From assembly GCF_001648475.1 (NCBI RefSeq), contig NZ_LXSQ01000006.1:53586-117585 (forward strand): a DNA stretch of 64,000 bases, written 5' to 3'. The notes below the pieces were generated by a model that worked only from the letters and a program-made list of their open reading frames with translations, had not been told where the DNA came from and ran no database searches. Both the position numbers and the translations under genes were made by a program. Shown piece after piece: positions 16,811-24,346 of the stretch. Numbering within the stretch: the first letter of the stretch is position 1; the number at the start of each line of letters is the position of its first letter. This stretch comes from Eikenella halliae (GTDB taxonomy: Bacteria > Pseudomonadota > Gammaproteobacteria > Burkholderiales > Neisseriaceae).

Positions 16811-17656
16811 TCAATCATCGTTATCTCCAGTATCGATATGCTCAAGCCACGCCCACGCCAAGCAGCGCTCAAAATCGGCGATGATCGGCAGCGCCATCAA
16901 GTCTGTAGCCTCTAGGTTGTCGGCTAGGATACCTGCGGCCACAAACGGCACGCGCGGGGGGTGTCCTTTGCCGTCCACAAACTGCCATGCCGGGGCGGCT
17001 CGTTTGCTGTGTCGGCACACGGCAATGCGTATGATGTCGGCGGGCTGCATCTGCTCGTCTAGGCGGCTCACGACAAAGCCGATGGATTTGCTGTTGCTCC
17101 ATTCGCGGCGCACGGCGTAGCGGTCGTCCAGTACGCCGCGCTGTTGCCCGGCCAGCAAATCGGGCAGCCAGCTTTTGAGGGTGTCCACCACGTCGTCGGC
17201 TACCTCGCTGCGGTAGCTTCTGCGGCTGTGGCCGGTGCTGGCCGTGGCGTGGGTCAGGTAGTTTTGCTTGGGCGCATCGGGCAGTGTGATGGTGCATGGC
17301 AGCTCCAACGGGTTTTGCAGGCTGCCTGCGTAAACCAATAGGCGGGTGTGGCCGCTGCGCAGGGCGGTGTCCAGTTGTTTTGTGCGGTCGAGGCAGAGGC
17401 TAAACGGGCTGGCGGTATCGTCGTCAAATACGATGTCGATGTGGTTCAGGTAGCCTGCCCGCGCGGGCGGCTCGATGCTGGCGCGTTTGCCGGTTTGGAT
17501 TTCAGGCAGCCATTCGGCGGCATGGGCGGTGGGCAGCAGCAGGCGCAAGCCGAGATGGTGGCCGCTTAGATAGGCCAAGCCGCGCGCGTTGTACTCGCTC
17601 TGCCAGTAGTTGGTGTCGGCAATCGTGCCGTCTTGGTGGTTGTTGATGGTGAGCAT
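16811..17656 (-). CDS. Prophage accessory protein, unknown function
   Basis: A 281-residue soluble protein with no recognised family. There is no signal peptide or membrane segment. The N-terminus is MLTINNHQDGTIADTNYW, and the C-terminal third is Trp/Asp rich. It starts just after a hairpin terminator and a DUS (17659-17670), and a second DUS at 17445-17456 is translated within it. It is the largest gene in the minus-strand accessory block at the prophage edge. A defence or superinfection role is possible but has no direct support. Confidence 0.6.
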   Translation of the reverse strand: MLTINNHQDGTIADTNYWQSEYNARGLAYLSGHHLGLRLLLPTAHAAEWLPEIQTGKRASIEPPARAGYLNHIDIVFDDDTASPFSLCLDRTKQLDTALRSGHTRLLVYAGSLQNPLELPCTITLPDAPKQNYLTHATASTGHSRRSYRSEVADDVVDTLKSWLPDLLAGQQRGVLDDRYAVRREWSNSKSIGFVVSRLDEQMQPADIIRIAVCRHSKRAAPAWQFVDGKGHPPRVPFVAAGILADNLEATDLMALPIIADFERCLAWAWLEHIDTGDNDD

Positions 17657-17678
17657 TTTTCAGGTAGCCTTAAAACAA

Positions 17679-17703
17679 AAACGCCTGATTGCTCAGGCGT
17701 TTT
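17679..17703. terminator. Intrinsic terminator, bidirectional
   Basis: AAACGCCTGA (17679-17688) pairs with TCAGGCGTTT (17693-17702) over TTGC, with A and T tracts on the two sides. It ends the minus-strand operon that starts at 18420. Confidence 0.8.
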
Positions 17704-17713
17704 AACGTATAAA

Positions 17714-17795
17714 TTTTAGTTTCAACACACGCCCTTGCGGGCGAATATGCAAATATAACTACTTTAGTTTCAATACACAGCCGCCGTGGCGGCTG
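17714..17795. repeat. Two related 48-bp-spaced hairpin repeats
   Basis: TTTAGTTTCAAYACAC occurs twice, with GTTTC at 17719 and 17767. Each copy is followed by a GC-rich hairpin: CGCCC/GGGCG in the first and CAGCCGCC/GGCGGCTG in the second. The second also ends TGAAAC, mirroring its GTTTCA start. The function is unknown. Confidence 0.5.
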
Positions 17796-17840
17796 AAACA
17801 ACGGGGCAGACTCTACGCCTTTTCGCCCGCCCCGTCAATA

Positions 17841-18155
17841 TCAATCAAAATCCTCCGGCGTCCAGCCGTATGCGTTGGGCAGCCCGAAAATGACCTCCTC
17901 CACGCTAAAACACGCCATACTGTTTTTTGATAACAATCCTGCGCGTCCGCTCTCGGCCATTTTGCGGATAAGCGCAATTTGGTTGGGGTGGGTTACAGTC
18001 TCGGTATAGTAGCCCAAGCCCCATGATTGGCTGTTGCCTCGCTCGTATTGGCGGCGCGGGCACTCAATGCTTAGGCTGTCGCCGTGGTCGGTAATGGTGT
18101 ATTGGGTATCCCAAATATCAAATTTAACGGGGATGGTGTAGATATTTGCTTGCAT
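17841..18155 (-). CDS. Small prophage protein, 104 residues, unknown
   Basis: The open frame extends to 18230, but the ATG at 18155 has AAAAGGAAA 8 bp upstream in a leader (CAGGGGCAAAAGGAAA) that recurs before the other genes of this block. The protein begins MQANIYTIPVKFDIW and is soluble and acidic at the end (TPEDFD). It is probably co-transcribed with the gene at 18202-18420. No family is recognised. Confidence 0.6.
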   Translation of the reverse strand: MQANIYTIPVKFDIWDTQYTITDHGDSLSIECPRRQYERGNSQSWGLGYYTETVTHPNQIALIRKMAESGRAGLLSKNSMACFSVEEVIFGLPNAYGWTPEDFD

Positions 18156-18201
18156 GATGGTTTCCTTTTGCCCCTGTAGCCCGGGGCGCGGCGTGGTTGG
18201 A

Positions 18202-18420
18202 TTATTTCCAAGATTTGAGGGTATCGACAACGTGCTGCATCCGTTCTTCTTTTGTTTCGAGCCCTTTTAAGGAGATGTCTTGTACAAAGTAGCCATCTTC
18301 GTTGCGGATGCCGGCATAGCCTTTGTGCCACTCGATGGTATATTTGCACTCAACCTGCTGCTCGGTAGTTTTTACGCCATCAAAGATTTTAGCGGTTGCG
18401 ATAAATTTTACGGTAGTCAT
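18202..18420 (-). CDS. Small prophage protein, 72 residues, unknown
   Basis: Starts at the ATG at 18420 with the shared leader CAGGGGTAAAAGGAAAA. The protein (MTTVKFIATAKIFDGV) looks like a small beta-rich domain with a helical end. It is first in a two-gene operon driven by the palindrome-containing promoter at 18486-18514. Function unknown. Confidence 0.6.
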   Translation of the reverse strand: MTTVKFIATAKIFDGVKTTEQQVECKYTIEWHKGYAGIRNEDGYFVQDISLKGLETKEERMQHVVDTLKSWK

Positions 18421-18436
18421 GATATTTTTCCTTTTA

Positions 18437-18509
18437 CCCCTGTTTGTCGGTTTTGGCGGCTGGGGCGTTGTCCGTCCATGTGTGTATATTACTATAATAC
18501 GTATTATAG
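18437..18509 (-). repeat. 73-bp direct repeat copy A (leader plus promoter)
   Basis: Identical over 73 bp to 19048-19120. It carries the untranslated leader and the promoter of the downstream gene, so a promoter cassette has been duplicated. Confidence 0.9.
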
Positions 18510-18514
18510 TGCAA
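18486..18514 (-). promoter_or_regulatory. Promoter with perfect palindromic operator, copy A
   Basis: Minus strand: -35 TTGCAC (18509-18514), 17-bp spacer, -10 TAATAT (18486-18491). The spacer is the palindrome CTATAATACGTATTATAG (18492-18509), perfect over 20 bp when the flanking A/T pair is counted. A dimeric repressor bound there would block RNA polymerase. Confidence 0.7.
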
Positions 18515-18527
18515 GCGGTTTCTGCAT

Positions 18528-18749
18528 TTATTTTGCAGATTTTTCATAACTATCTAATAAATATAGTATCTTTTCTGCATTGTCTTTGCCTGGAATGCCT
18601 GGCAGCCGCTCGCGGATGGCGGCAATCTTGCCTGCATCGCGGTTGCGGATTTCCAGGCGGTTTGCCGCCGTCAGCTTTTTTTGATATTCGGCGGCGTTTT
18701 CGCGGCGGATTTGCCGCAGGGCTTCGGATGGTTTTTTGTTGTCCGGCAT
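18528..18749 (-). CDS. Small prophage protein, 73 residues, helical
   Basis: A charged, wholly helical protein beginning MPDNKKPSEALRQIRREN, with many Lys, Arg and Glu. It follows the gene at 18788-19033 and is probably co-transcribed with it. A GC hairpin (GCGCCCC/GGGGCGC near 18761-18779) lies between them. The ribosome site is weak. Function unknown. Confidence 0.55.
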   Translation of the reverse strand: MPDNKKPSEALRQIRRENAAEYQKKLTAANRLEIRNRDAGKIAAIRERLPGIPGKDNAEKILYLLDSYEKSAK

Positions 18750-18787
18750 GGGGTGCTTTCTGCGCCCCTTGCGGGGCGCGGTGTTGA

Positions 18788-19033
18788 TTAGATGTTGAAC
18801 AGGGTTTTGACTGATTTTACGTCTGCATCAAATTGGCGGCTGGTAGTGCCTTTGCCTGTTTTGCTGATTAGTTGTCCAGCGGCAATATCGTAGTAGAGTT
18901 GATAATTGCGGTTGCCAGCAAAGCTTTTGTCGCAGGATGCTAGATTGATGTAAATTCGTTTGCCTTTCCAGTCGTTTGCAGTTCCGGCAATACCGGCGGC
19001 GGTCATCATTTCGTTGATTTTAGTTGCGTTCAT
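18788..19033 (-). CDS. Small prophage protein, 81 residues, unknown
   Basis: The ATG at 19033 is chosen over the more upstream open frame because the shared leader (CAGGGGCAAAAGGAAAAA) sits directly before it. The protein starts MNATKINEMMTAAGIAG and contains WKGKRIYINLAS. No family is recognised. It is first in an operon under promoter copy B. Confidence 0.6.
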   Translation of the reverse strand: MNATKINEMMTAAGIAGTANDWKGKRIYINLASCDKSFAGNRNYQLYYDIAAGQLISKTGKGTTSRQFDADVKSVKTLFNI

Positions 19034-19047
19034 GATTTTTCCTTTTG

Positions 19048-19120
19048 CCCCTGTTTGTCGGTTTTGGCGGCTGGGGCGTTGTCCGTCCATGTGTGTATAT
19101 TACTATAATACGTATTATAG
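19048..19120 (-). repeat. 73-bp direct repeat copy B (leader plus promoter)
   Basis: Second copy of the repeat at 18437-18509, with no mismatch across 73 bp, placed before the 81-residue gene. Confidence 0.9.
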
Positions 19121-19125
19121 CGCAA
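19097..19125 (-). promoter_or_regulatory. Promoter with perfect palindromic operator, copy B
   Basis: Minus strand: -35 TTGCGC (19120-19125), 17-bp spacer, -10 TAATAT (19097-19102). The same 18-bp palindrome (19103-19120) occupies the spacer. Confidence 0.7.
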
Positions 19126-19472
19126 GTTGTTTTTGTGTTTTTGTTTATTATTTTTTCTGATTATTGCTAATAGATTGGTTCTACGCCGTTTTTTCATGCA
19201 ACAGATGTATTTTAATTTGTTGTTTTTATATTAAAACCAGAATCCCCGTGGGCGTGCCAGATTTCAAATAAACCCTTACTGAGCAACAGTAAGGGTTTAT
19301 TGCTTCCGGCTCTTAAAACCAATAACTCTCTCCGTTTCCCGCCCTTTGTCATTCGCCAGCCTTTGCAAGCTGCCCTATCTATTTGTTTTATTCCTGATTT
19401 CGGCTATGATTACATCAGATTTGCCTTGCCGTCGGCAAATTTAAATTTATTATTCAGCCAACAAAGCAACCC
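19126..19472. other. Intergenic junction between prophage and host genes
   Basis: AT-rich stretch without a gene. It contains a 15-bp perfect hairpin (19267-19281 with 19287-19301, loop AGCAA) lacking a clear T tract. Just before it is GAATCCCCGTGGGCGTGCCA (19241-19260), which resembles the 3' end of a tRNA ending in CCA but has no 5' half here. The prophage attachment site may lie in this interval; this is weakly supported. Confidence 0.3.
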
Positions 19473-20084
19473 ATGCCCGAAACCCTGACATACAGCTACA
19501 CCGTGCCGCCCACGCCGGAGGAATACCTGAAAGGCGCTTATGCCCAGATGAGGTATTTCTGCAAAACCGCGCCGCGCAAATATTCGCCGCTGCCGTGCTT
19601 TTATCTGCCGCTTATCATTATTATATTGGCGATGTCTTTTCTGCTGTTCCGCAACCAAACCCAACTGTCCGCCCTGCTGGAAGAATGCTATTTAGACGAA
19701 GGTACGCTCGGCTCTATCATACATGCCAACACAACAGCGGCGAATATCGTCGCAGTCGGCTTTCTCCTGATCTACGTCATCAGCAGCATATTCAACCGCC
19801 GAATCCTGAAATATATCTACCGCCACAGCTACCTGCTGCACGAAAGCCGCTTCACCGCCGACAGCGCAGGCTGCCGCCAAATTTATCCGCAACAACACGA
19901 ATCATGGTTCGGCTGGACAACTTTAGACAGCGTGCAAACCGTAAAGGGCGATATTCTCTTGATTTTCGGCAGCGCGTTTATCGTTCTGCCACACAGCATT
20001 TTTGCTGACGAAGCCGAAAAACAAGGTTTTATCGAGCAGATAACCGCATGGCAGCAGGCCGCCCAAAAGCAGCCTGCACCCTGA
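19473..20084 (+). CDS. YcxB-like membrane protein
   Basis: A 203-residue protein with two transmembrane helices (about residues 45-60 and 89-107) and a cytosolic C-terminal domain of the YcxB type (WFGWTTLDSVQTVKGDILLIF, followed by FIVLPHSIF). The family is widespread and of unknown function. It is the first clear host gene after the prophage, and its coding style matches the genes that follow. Confidence 0.6.
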   Translation: MPETLTYSYTVPPTPEEYLKGAYAQMRYFCKTAPRKYSPLPCFYLPLIIIILAMSFLLFRNQTQLSALLEECYLDEGTLGSIIHANTTAANIVAVGFLLIYVISSIFNRRILKYIYRHSYLLHESRFTADSAGCRQIYPQQHESWFGWTTLDSVQTVKGDILLIFGSAFIVLPHSIFADEAEKQGFIEQITAWQQAAQKQPAP

Positions 20085-20138
20085 AAACCCCGCTCCGGCC
20101 ACGCAAGGCAGTAGGCATTTTCTGCCGCATACTCCCTT

Positions 20139-20203
20139 CAGGCTACCTGAAAACCGTAAAACCGCTTTCTGCCTACCCAAACCAATGGCTTTCAGGTAGC
20201 CTC
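20139..20203. terminator. Inverted uptake-sequence pair
   Basis: AGGCTACCTGAAAA and TTTCAGGTAGCCT face each other across about 40 bp between the YcxB-like gene and the ligase gene. It is a possible weak terminator. Confidence 0.4.
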
Positions 20204-20230
20204 CACCACCCCGTCCAAACAAAATCTGCT

Positions 20231-21037
20231 ATGAAACCATTCTTCCCCGTTCTCGCCACCCTCCTGCTCGCCCCTGCCCTGCACGCCGCGCCCAACCTTA
20301 TCCTGGCCAAAGAATACAGCGGCCAGAACATTGCCGGCTGGGCGATGAGCGAAAAACTCGACGGCGTACGCGCCTATTGGGACGGGCACAAACTCATCAG
20401 CCGCCAAGGCCACCCCTTCTCCCCGCCTGCCGGTTTCACCCGCGATTTCCCGCCCTACCCGCTCGACGGCGAGCTCTACAGCCGGCGCGGCGCATTCGAG
20501 CAGATTTCCGCCGCCGTCCGCAGCGCCAACGGCGATTGGAGCGGCATCAAGCTGCACGTTTTCGATGCGCCGCAAGCCCCGGGCAACCTGTATCAGCGCC
20601 TCGCCCTCGTGCAGCGCCACCTCGCCGCCCACCCACAGGCCAAAATCACCGTCATCCCGCAAACCCCCGTGCGCGATGCCGCCCATGCCCAACAATTCCT
20701 GCGCCAAATCGAAGCCCAAGGCGGCGAAGGCGTGATGCTGCGTAACCCCAATATCCCCTACCAAGGCGGCCGCAGCGACAACCTGCTCAAGCTCAAAAGC
20801 GCACACGACGCGGAATGCACCGTTACCGCCCACCACGAAGGCAAAGGCCGCAACGCCGGCCTGCTCGGCGCCGTGTCCTGCCGCAACGAAACCGGCGAAT
20901 TCCGCATCGGCTCCGGTTTCAAAGACGCCGACCGCCGCAACCCGCCGCCAATCGGCAGCCGCATCACCTACAAATACCGCGGTTTCACCGCCAAAGGCAC
21001 TCCCCGCTTCGCCACCTACCTGCGCCGCGCCAACTGA
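20231..21037 (+). CDS. ligE: Periplasmic ATP-dependent DNA ligase (LigE type)
   Basis: A 268-residue minimal DNA ligase with an N-terminal signal peptide (MKPFFPVLATLLLAPALHAA). The nucleotidyltransferase motif SEKLDGVRAYW places the adenylated lysine at residue 42, and GEGVMLRNP and LLKLKS are motifs IV and V. A small OB domain follows. The frame is open from 20048, but the signal peptide fixes the start at 20231. Such ligases occur in competent proteobacteria and have been proposed to act on incoming DNA in the periplasm. Inverted uptake sequences flank the gene. Confidence 0.85.
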   Translation: MKPFFPVLATLLLAPALHAAPNLILAKEYSGQNIAGWAMSEKLDGVRAYWDGHKLISRQGHPFSPPAGFTRDFPPYPLDGELYSRRGAFEQISAAVRSANGDWSGIKLHVFDAPQAPGNLYQRLALVQRHLAAHPQAKITVIPQTPVRDAAHAQQFLRQIEAQGGEGVMLRNPNIPYQGGRSDNLLKLKSAHDAECTVTAHHEGKGRNAGLLGAVSCRNETGEFRIGSGFKDADRRNPPPIGSRITYKYRGFTAKGTPRFATYLRRAN

Positions 21038-21218
21038 ACCCGGCAGGCTACCTGAAAGCCGGTAAACACAGCCACGCCAAACGGCGGCACAGCACCATCC
21101 TGCCCTGTCATATGCTTACTTCGCGGCCGCCCGTTTTCAGGTAGCCTCCCGCCTATCCACCCCCGCCCCGCATTTGCTATACAATAGCGCCCAATTTGAA
21201 TTTCCTGCCAAACATCCC

Positions 21219-22808
21219 ATGCTAACCTACGTTCCGCCCGAGCAACGCCCCGCCCCGCCCACCTACGAGCGGCCCTGGCTCTTGCTGCTGCTGGCTTTTG
21301 TCTGGCTGTGGCCGGGCGTGTTCGCGCACGATTTATGGCAAGACGAACCCTTGGTGTATGCAGTTATCCGGCAGGCGGCGGAGGGCGGGCAGTGGTGGCT
21401 GCCGCAGGATGGCGGGACGCTGTTTTGGGATGTGCCGCCGCTGTATATGTGGCTTTCCCTGCTGTTTTTGAAACTGTTCGGCCATTTGCCGCCATATGAG
21501 GCGGTGCGCATGGTGAACGCCTTACTTGCGGCGGTGTCGCTTGCGGCCATGGGCGGCGCGGGGCGGATGCTTTTGGGGCGGCGCAACGGGCGCACGGCGG
21601 TGCTGGTGCTGATCGGCTGCCCGGGCCTGCTGATGATGAGCCACTTCATCGGCGGGCAAATCGTTACCCTGTGCGGCCTGAGCCTGAGTTTCTACGCGCT
21701 GGCGATGGCGCGGCAGAAAACGGTGAAGGCGATTGTGCTCACGCTCCTGGGTTGGACGGTGTTGTCGCTTTCAGGTAGCCTGCTGCCGCTGTCGGGCGTG
21801 ATGCTCACCACGGCGCTGTTGCTGCTGGATTCGCATTGGCACAACAAGCGCTTCTGGCTCACGCTTCTGGCGGCGGCAGGGCTGACGCTGCCTTTGCTGT
21901 TTGTGTGGCCGCTGGTGCTCAATGGTTTGTCGCACGAGGCCTTCCTGCAATGGTGGCGGTATCACGCGCTCGCGCCGTTCGGCGGCTTCGCCCGCTTGGA
22001 TTTCGGTTTTTCCGCCGCTTATTATCTGAAAAACCTGCTGTGGTTTGCCTTCCCGGCCTGGCCGTTGGCCTTGTGGACGCTCTACCGCCAGCGCCGCCTG
22101 CCGCGCCAGGGCTGGAACAGCCTGTGCCTGATTTGGCTGGCTGTGTTCGGCCTCGTGCTGGCCGCCTCGCCGCAGCACATGGAAGACAATTTAATGCTGC
22201 TGTTGCCGCCTTTAGTGTTGGCGGCAGCAGCACAGGCCGACCAGCTGCGGCGCGGCGCGGCGGCGTTTTTCAACTGGTTCGGCATCATGACGTTCGGCTC
22301 GCTGGCGCTGTTTGTGTGGCTCGGCTTTTTCGCCATGAACTTCGGCTGGCCGGCCAAGCTGGCCGAGCGCGCGGCTTATTTCAGCCCGTATTATCAACGG
22401 GATATCGATTATTTCCCGGTTATCGTGGCCGTATTGTTCACGCCGGTGTGGCTCTTGGCGATTACGCGCAAATACGTGCGCGGCCGGCAGGCGGTAACCA
22501 ACTGGGCAGCCGGGCTCACGCTGTGCTGGTCGCTCATCCTCACCCTGTTCCTGCCCTGGCTGGACGCAGCCAAAAGCTACCGCCCCGTGGTGCGGCGGCT
22601 GGAAGCCGAACTGCCGGCCGATGCCTGCGTTTCCGCACAGCACCCCGTGGTACGCCACGCCTGGCAGGAATACAGCCGCTACCCACTAGGCGAAAACTGC
22701 CGCTTCGTCGCCACCCTGCGCCATGAAGCCGTGCCCGATGCCGCCGAACTCGCCAGCGCCAACCGCCCGCGCGAAAAACACGAGGCGTTTGTGTTGTGGC
22801 AGCGGTAA
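21219..22808 (+). CDS. ArnT/PMT-like membrane glycosyltransferase
   Basis: A 529-residue protein with about 11-12 transmembrane helices. The first periplasmic loop has HDLWQDEPLVY, matching the acidic catalytic motif of GT-C family lipid-linked sugar transferases (PMT_2/ArnT). A soluble periplasmic tail of about 75 residues follows the last helix. It probably moves a sugar from an undecaprenyl-linked donor to an envelope acceptor; donor and acceptor are unknown. The ATG at 21219 is chosen because the upstream in-frame extension lacks a ribosome site and a membrane start. Confidence 0.75.
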   Translation: MLTYVPPEQRPAPPTYERPWLLLLLAFVWLWPGVFAHDLWQDEPLVYAVIRQAAEGGQWWLPQDGGTLFWDVPPLYMWLSLLFLKLFGHLPPYEAVRMVNALLAAVSLAAMGGAGRMLLGRRNGRTAVLVLIGCPGLLMMSHFIGGQIVTLCGLSLSFYALAMARQKTVKAIVLTLLGWTVLSLSGSLLPLSGVMLTTALLLLDSHWHNKRFWLTLLAAAGLTLPLLFVWPLVLNGLSHEAFLQWWRYHALAPFGGFARLDFGFSAAYYLKNLLWFAFPAWPLALWTLYRQRRLPRQGWNSLCLIWLAVFGLVLAASPQHMEDNLMLLLPPLVLAAAAQADQLRRGAAAFFNWFGIMTFGSLALFVWLGFFAMNFGWPAKLAERAAYFSPYYQRDIDYFPVIVAVLFTPVWLLAITRKYVRGRQAVTNWAAGLTLCWSLILTLFLPWLDAAKSYRPVVRRLEAELPADACVSAQHPVVRHAWQEYSRYPLGENCRFVATLRHEAVPDAAELASANRPREKHEAFVLWQR

Positions 22809-22938
22809 CCCTGGCATAGGCTGCCCGAAAGGGGAGGTTATGTTTTCAGGAGACTGCCGTTATAATTGGATGTTTCTCATCGGCTATCGGCCAACAATCC
22901 TATATCTTTTCCTAAATCACAATATAATAAGGTAATTT

Positions 22939-23334
22939 ATGAAATCCAAAGCTGCCGCACTACTATCCCTTATTCTTCTATCCTCTCCTGTTCCTGCCGA
23001 ACCCCAATCCAAGCCGCAAACCACACCGTCTGCCGAGCAAACTCTCAAACGGCAGTGCGGCAATCATATCCGTGCTGCCCTTTCCATGTCTTTCTATGCA
23101 CGGTACTGCGGTCTCAACCGAAACACTGCTGCTCACTACAACGCACTTGCCGACATTGCTGACCGCCGCTCTCGAGAGCAGCAATGCAATCAGCTTATCT
23201 CCGAAGACGATCGAACCATCATTGCATTTCCAATCGAGACTGCCGTTGAAACCATCAAGGAATTTCCACAAGAGATGTGCCCTGAACTGAAAACTGCCGC
23301 CGAATACTATGCACCGCAATACCGCATCCGATAA
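22939..23334 (+). CDS. Secreted four-cysteine protein, paralog 1 of 5
   Basis: A 131-residue protein with a signal peptide (cut near PVPA, residue 20) and a domain with four Cys in the pattern C-x16-C-x25-C-x30-C. Four further genes downstream share the first two intervals exactly. The mature protein should form two disulfides in the periplasm or outside the cell. The family is not recognised. The gene has an AAGG-type ribosome site and is slightly more AT-rich than its neighbours. Confidence 0.7.
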   Translation: MKSKAAALLSLILLSSPVPAEPQSKPQTTPSAEQTLKRQCGNHIRAALSMSFYARYCGLNRNTAAHYNALADIADRRSREQQCNQLISEDDRTIIAFPIETAVETIKEFPQEMCPELKTAAEYYAPQYRIR

Positions 23335-23390
23335 ACATCATCAAAGCTGTTTGAGATTTCTAACAACCCTCCCAACATAAGGAAAACACC

Positions 23391-23792
23391 ATGAAACCCC
23401 ATACTTTAGCCTTCCTCACCGCTGCCATCCTGCCTACCCTTGCCCTGGCCGCACCTCAGGGCCGGACAAACCGCCGCCCCCAGCAGTCGCAAAAAACCAT
23501 GTGCCTAAACATCGCCACCGCACGTGCTCACATGATTACCTACAACGTAACATGCAAAGGCAACAGCCGGGAAGAAGCCGAACAAGCCCCTGAAGTTGGC
23601 AACGCCAGCTCCCTTTTCCACAACAACGGCTGCCAGAACATATTGAGCGAAGCCGATGTCCGCAACGCCATGATGGCCGAAATCAACCGCTTGGGCGGCA
23701 GAAACCTCAGCAACGAGCAATACTGCGCCGCCATCAAGCCCACTGTTGACAAAGCAGAAGCACAATTCGGCGATGCAGACGGTGCCAAATAA
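23391..23792 (+). CDS. Secreted four-cysteine protein, paralog 2 of 5
   Basis: A 133-residue protein with a signal peptide cut near LALA (residue 21), a short Arg/Gln-rich linker, and the cysteine domain C-x16-C-x25-C-x30-C. The second half (EADVRNAMMAEINRLG, then EQYC) resembles paralogs 3 and 5. A good ribosome site (AAGGAAAACACC) precedes the ATG, 56 bp after paralog 1. Function unknown. Confidence 0.72.
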   Translation: MKPHTLAFLTAAILPTLALAAPQGRTNRRPQQSQKTMCLNIATARAHMITYNVTCKGNSREEAEQAPEVGNASSLFHNNGCQNILSEADVRNAMMAEINRLGGRNLSNEQYCAAIKPTVDKAEAQFGDADGAK

Positions 23793-23813
23793 ACCGTACC
23801 TGTCGCACAATAA

Positions 23814-23842
23814 AGGCTACCTGAAATTTTTCAGGTAGCCTT
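23814..23842 (+). terminator. Uptake-sequence terminator after paralog 2
   Basis: AGGCTACCTGAAA and TTTTCAGGTAGCCT form a hairpin with almost no loop, followed by a short T run. Confidence 0.7.
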
Positions 23843-23925
23843 CCCTCAATATCCAACTGCAATAAAACCACTCACCGCATATATGCCGCTATAAGAAGCC
23901 ACATCCGGCAAAACTATCATATTGG

Positions 23926-24137
23926 TAGATTAAAAAATATAGTGAATTAACAAAAATCAGGACAAGGCGGAGAGCCGTAGACAGTACAGATAGTAAGGCA
24001 AGACGAGGCAACGCTGTACTGGTTTTTGTTAATTCACTATAGATTAAAAAATAAGAGTGCTACTGTGTTGGCCCCTCTGTACTGCTCGTACCATCTGCGG
24101 CTCGCCGCCTTGTCCCATTCTTATTTCGATCCACTAT
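23926..24137. mobile_element. Correia-like repeat (104 bp) nested in a related element
   Basis: The core at 23938-24041 starts TATAGTGAATTAACAAAAAT and ends with the inverted TTTTTGTTAATTCACTATA. Its internal CAAGGCGGAGAGCCGTAGAC and CGCTGTACTGG segments match the short form of neisserial Correia elements. The 14-mer TAGATTAAAAAATA flanks it (23926-23939 and 24040-24053), and a degenerate relative extends to TCCACTATA at 24137. This suggests one element inserted in another. No gene lies in this 550-bp gap. Confidence 0.75.
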
Positions 24138-24312
24138 AAAATTAGGCACAGAATACCCGCATGAAGGAAGCCGAATTCCCGCAAAGCCTCAGCCAAACCA
24201 AAAGATTTCCGCAGCCGGCCGGCTTAGCACACCCGTTGCCCAAATCCACGCTTTCAGGTAGCCTTCGCACCGCAATTCAAACAACAGGAAACCAATACAG
24301 CCCGTCAAGCAA

Positions 24313-24324
24313 AGGCCGTCTGAA
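24313..24324 (+). repeat. Single AG-DUS of the meningococcal dialect
   Basis: AGGCCGTCTGAA, the AG-DUS typical of N. meningitidis and relatives, stands alone 23 bp before the start of paralog 3. Confidence 0.8.
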
Positions 24325-24346
24325 GGAACAAACCCAAGGAGACCCC

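Noticed and set aside
17714..17795. CRISPR array
   Set aside because: Only two units are present, the hairpin parts differ between them and no cas gene is nearby, so it is listed only as a repeat pair.
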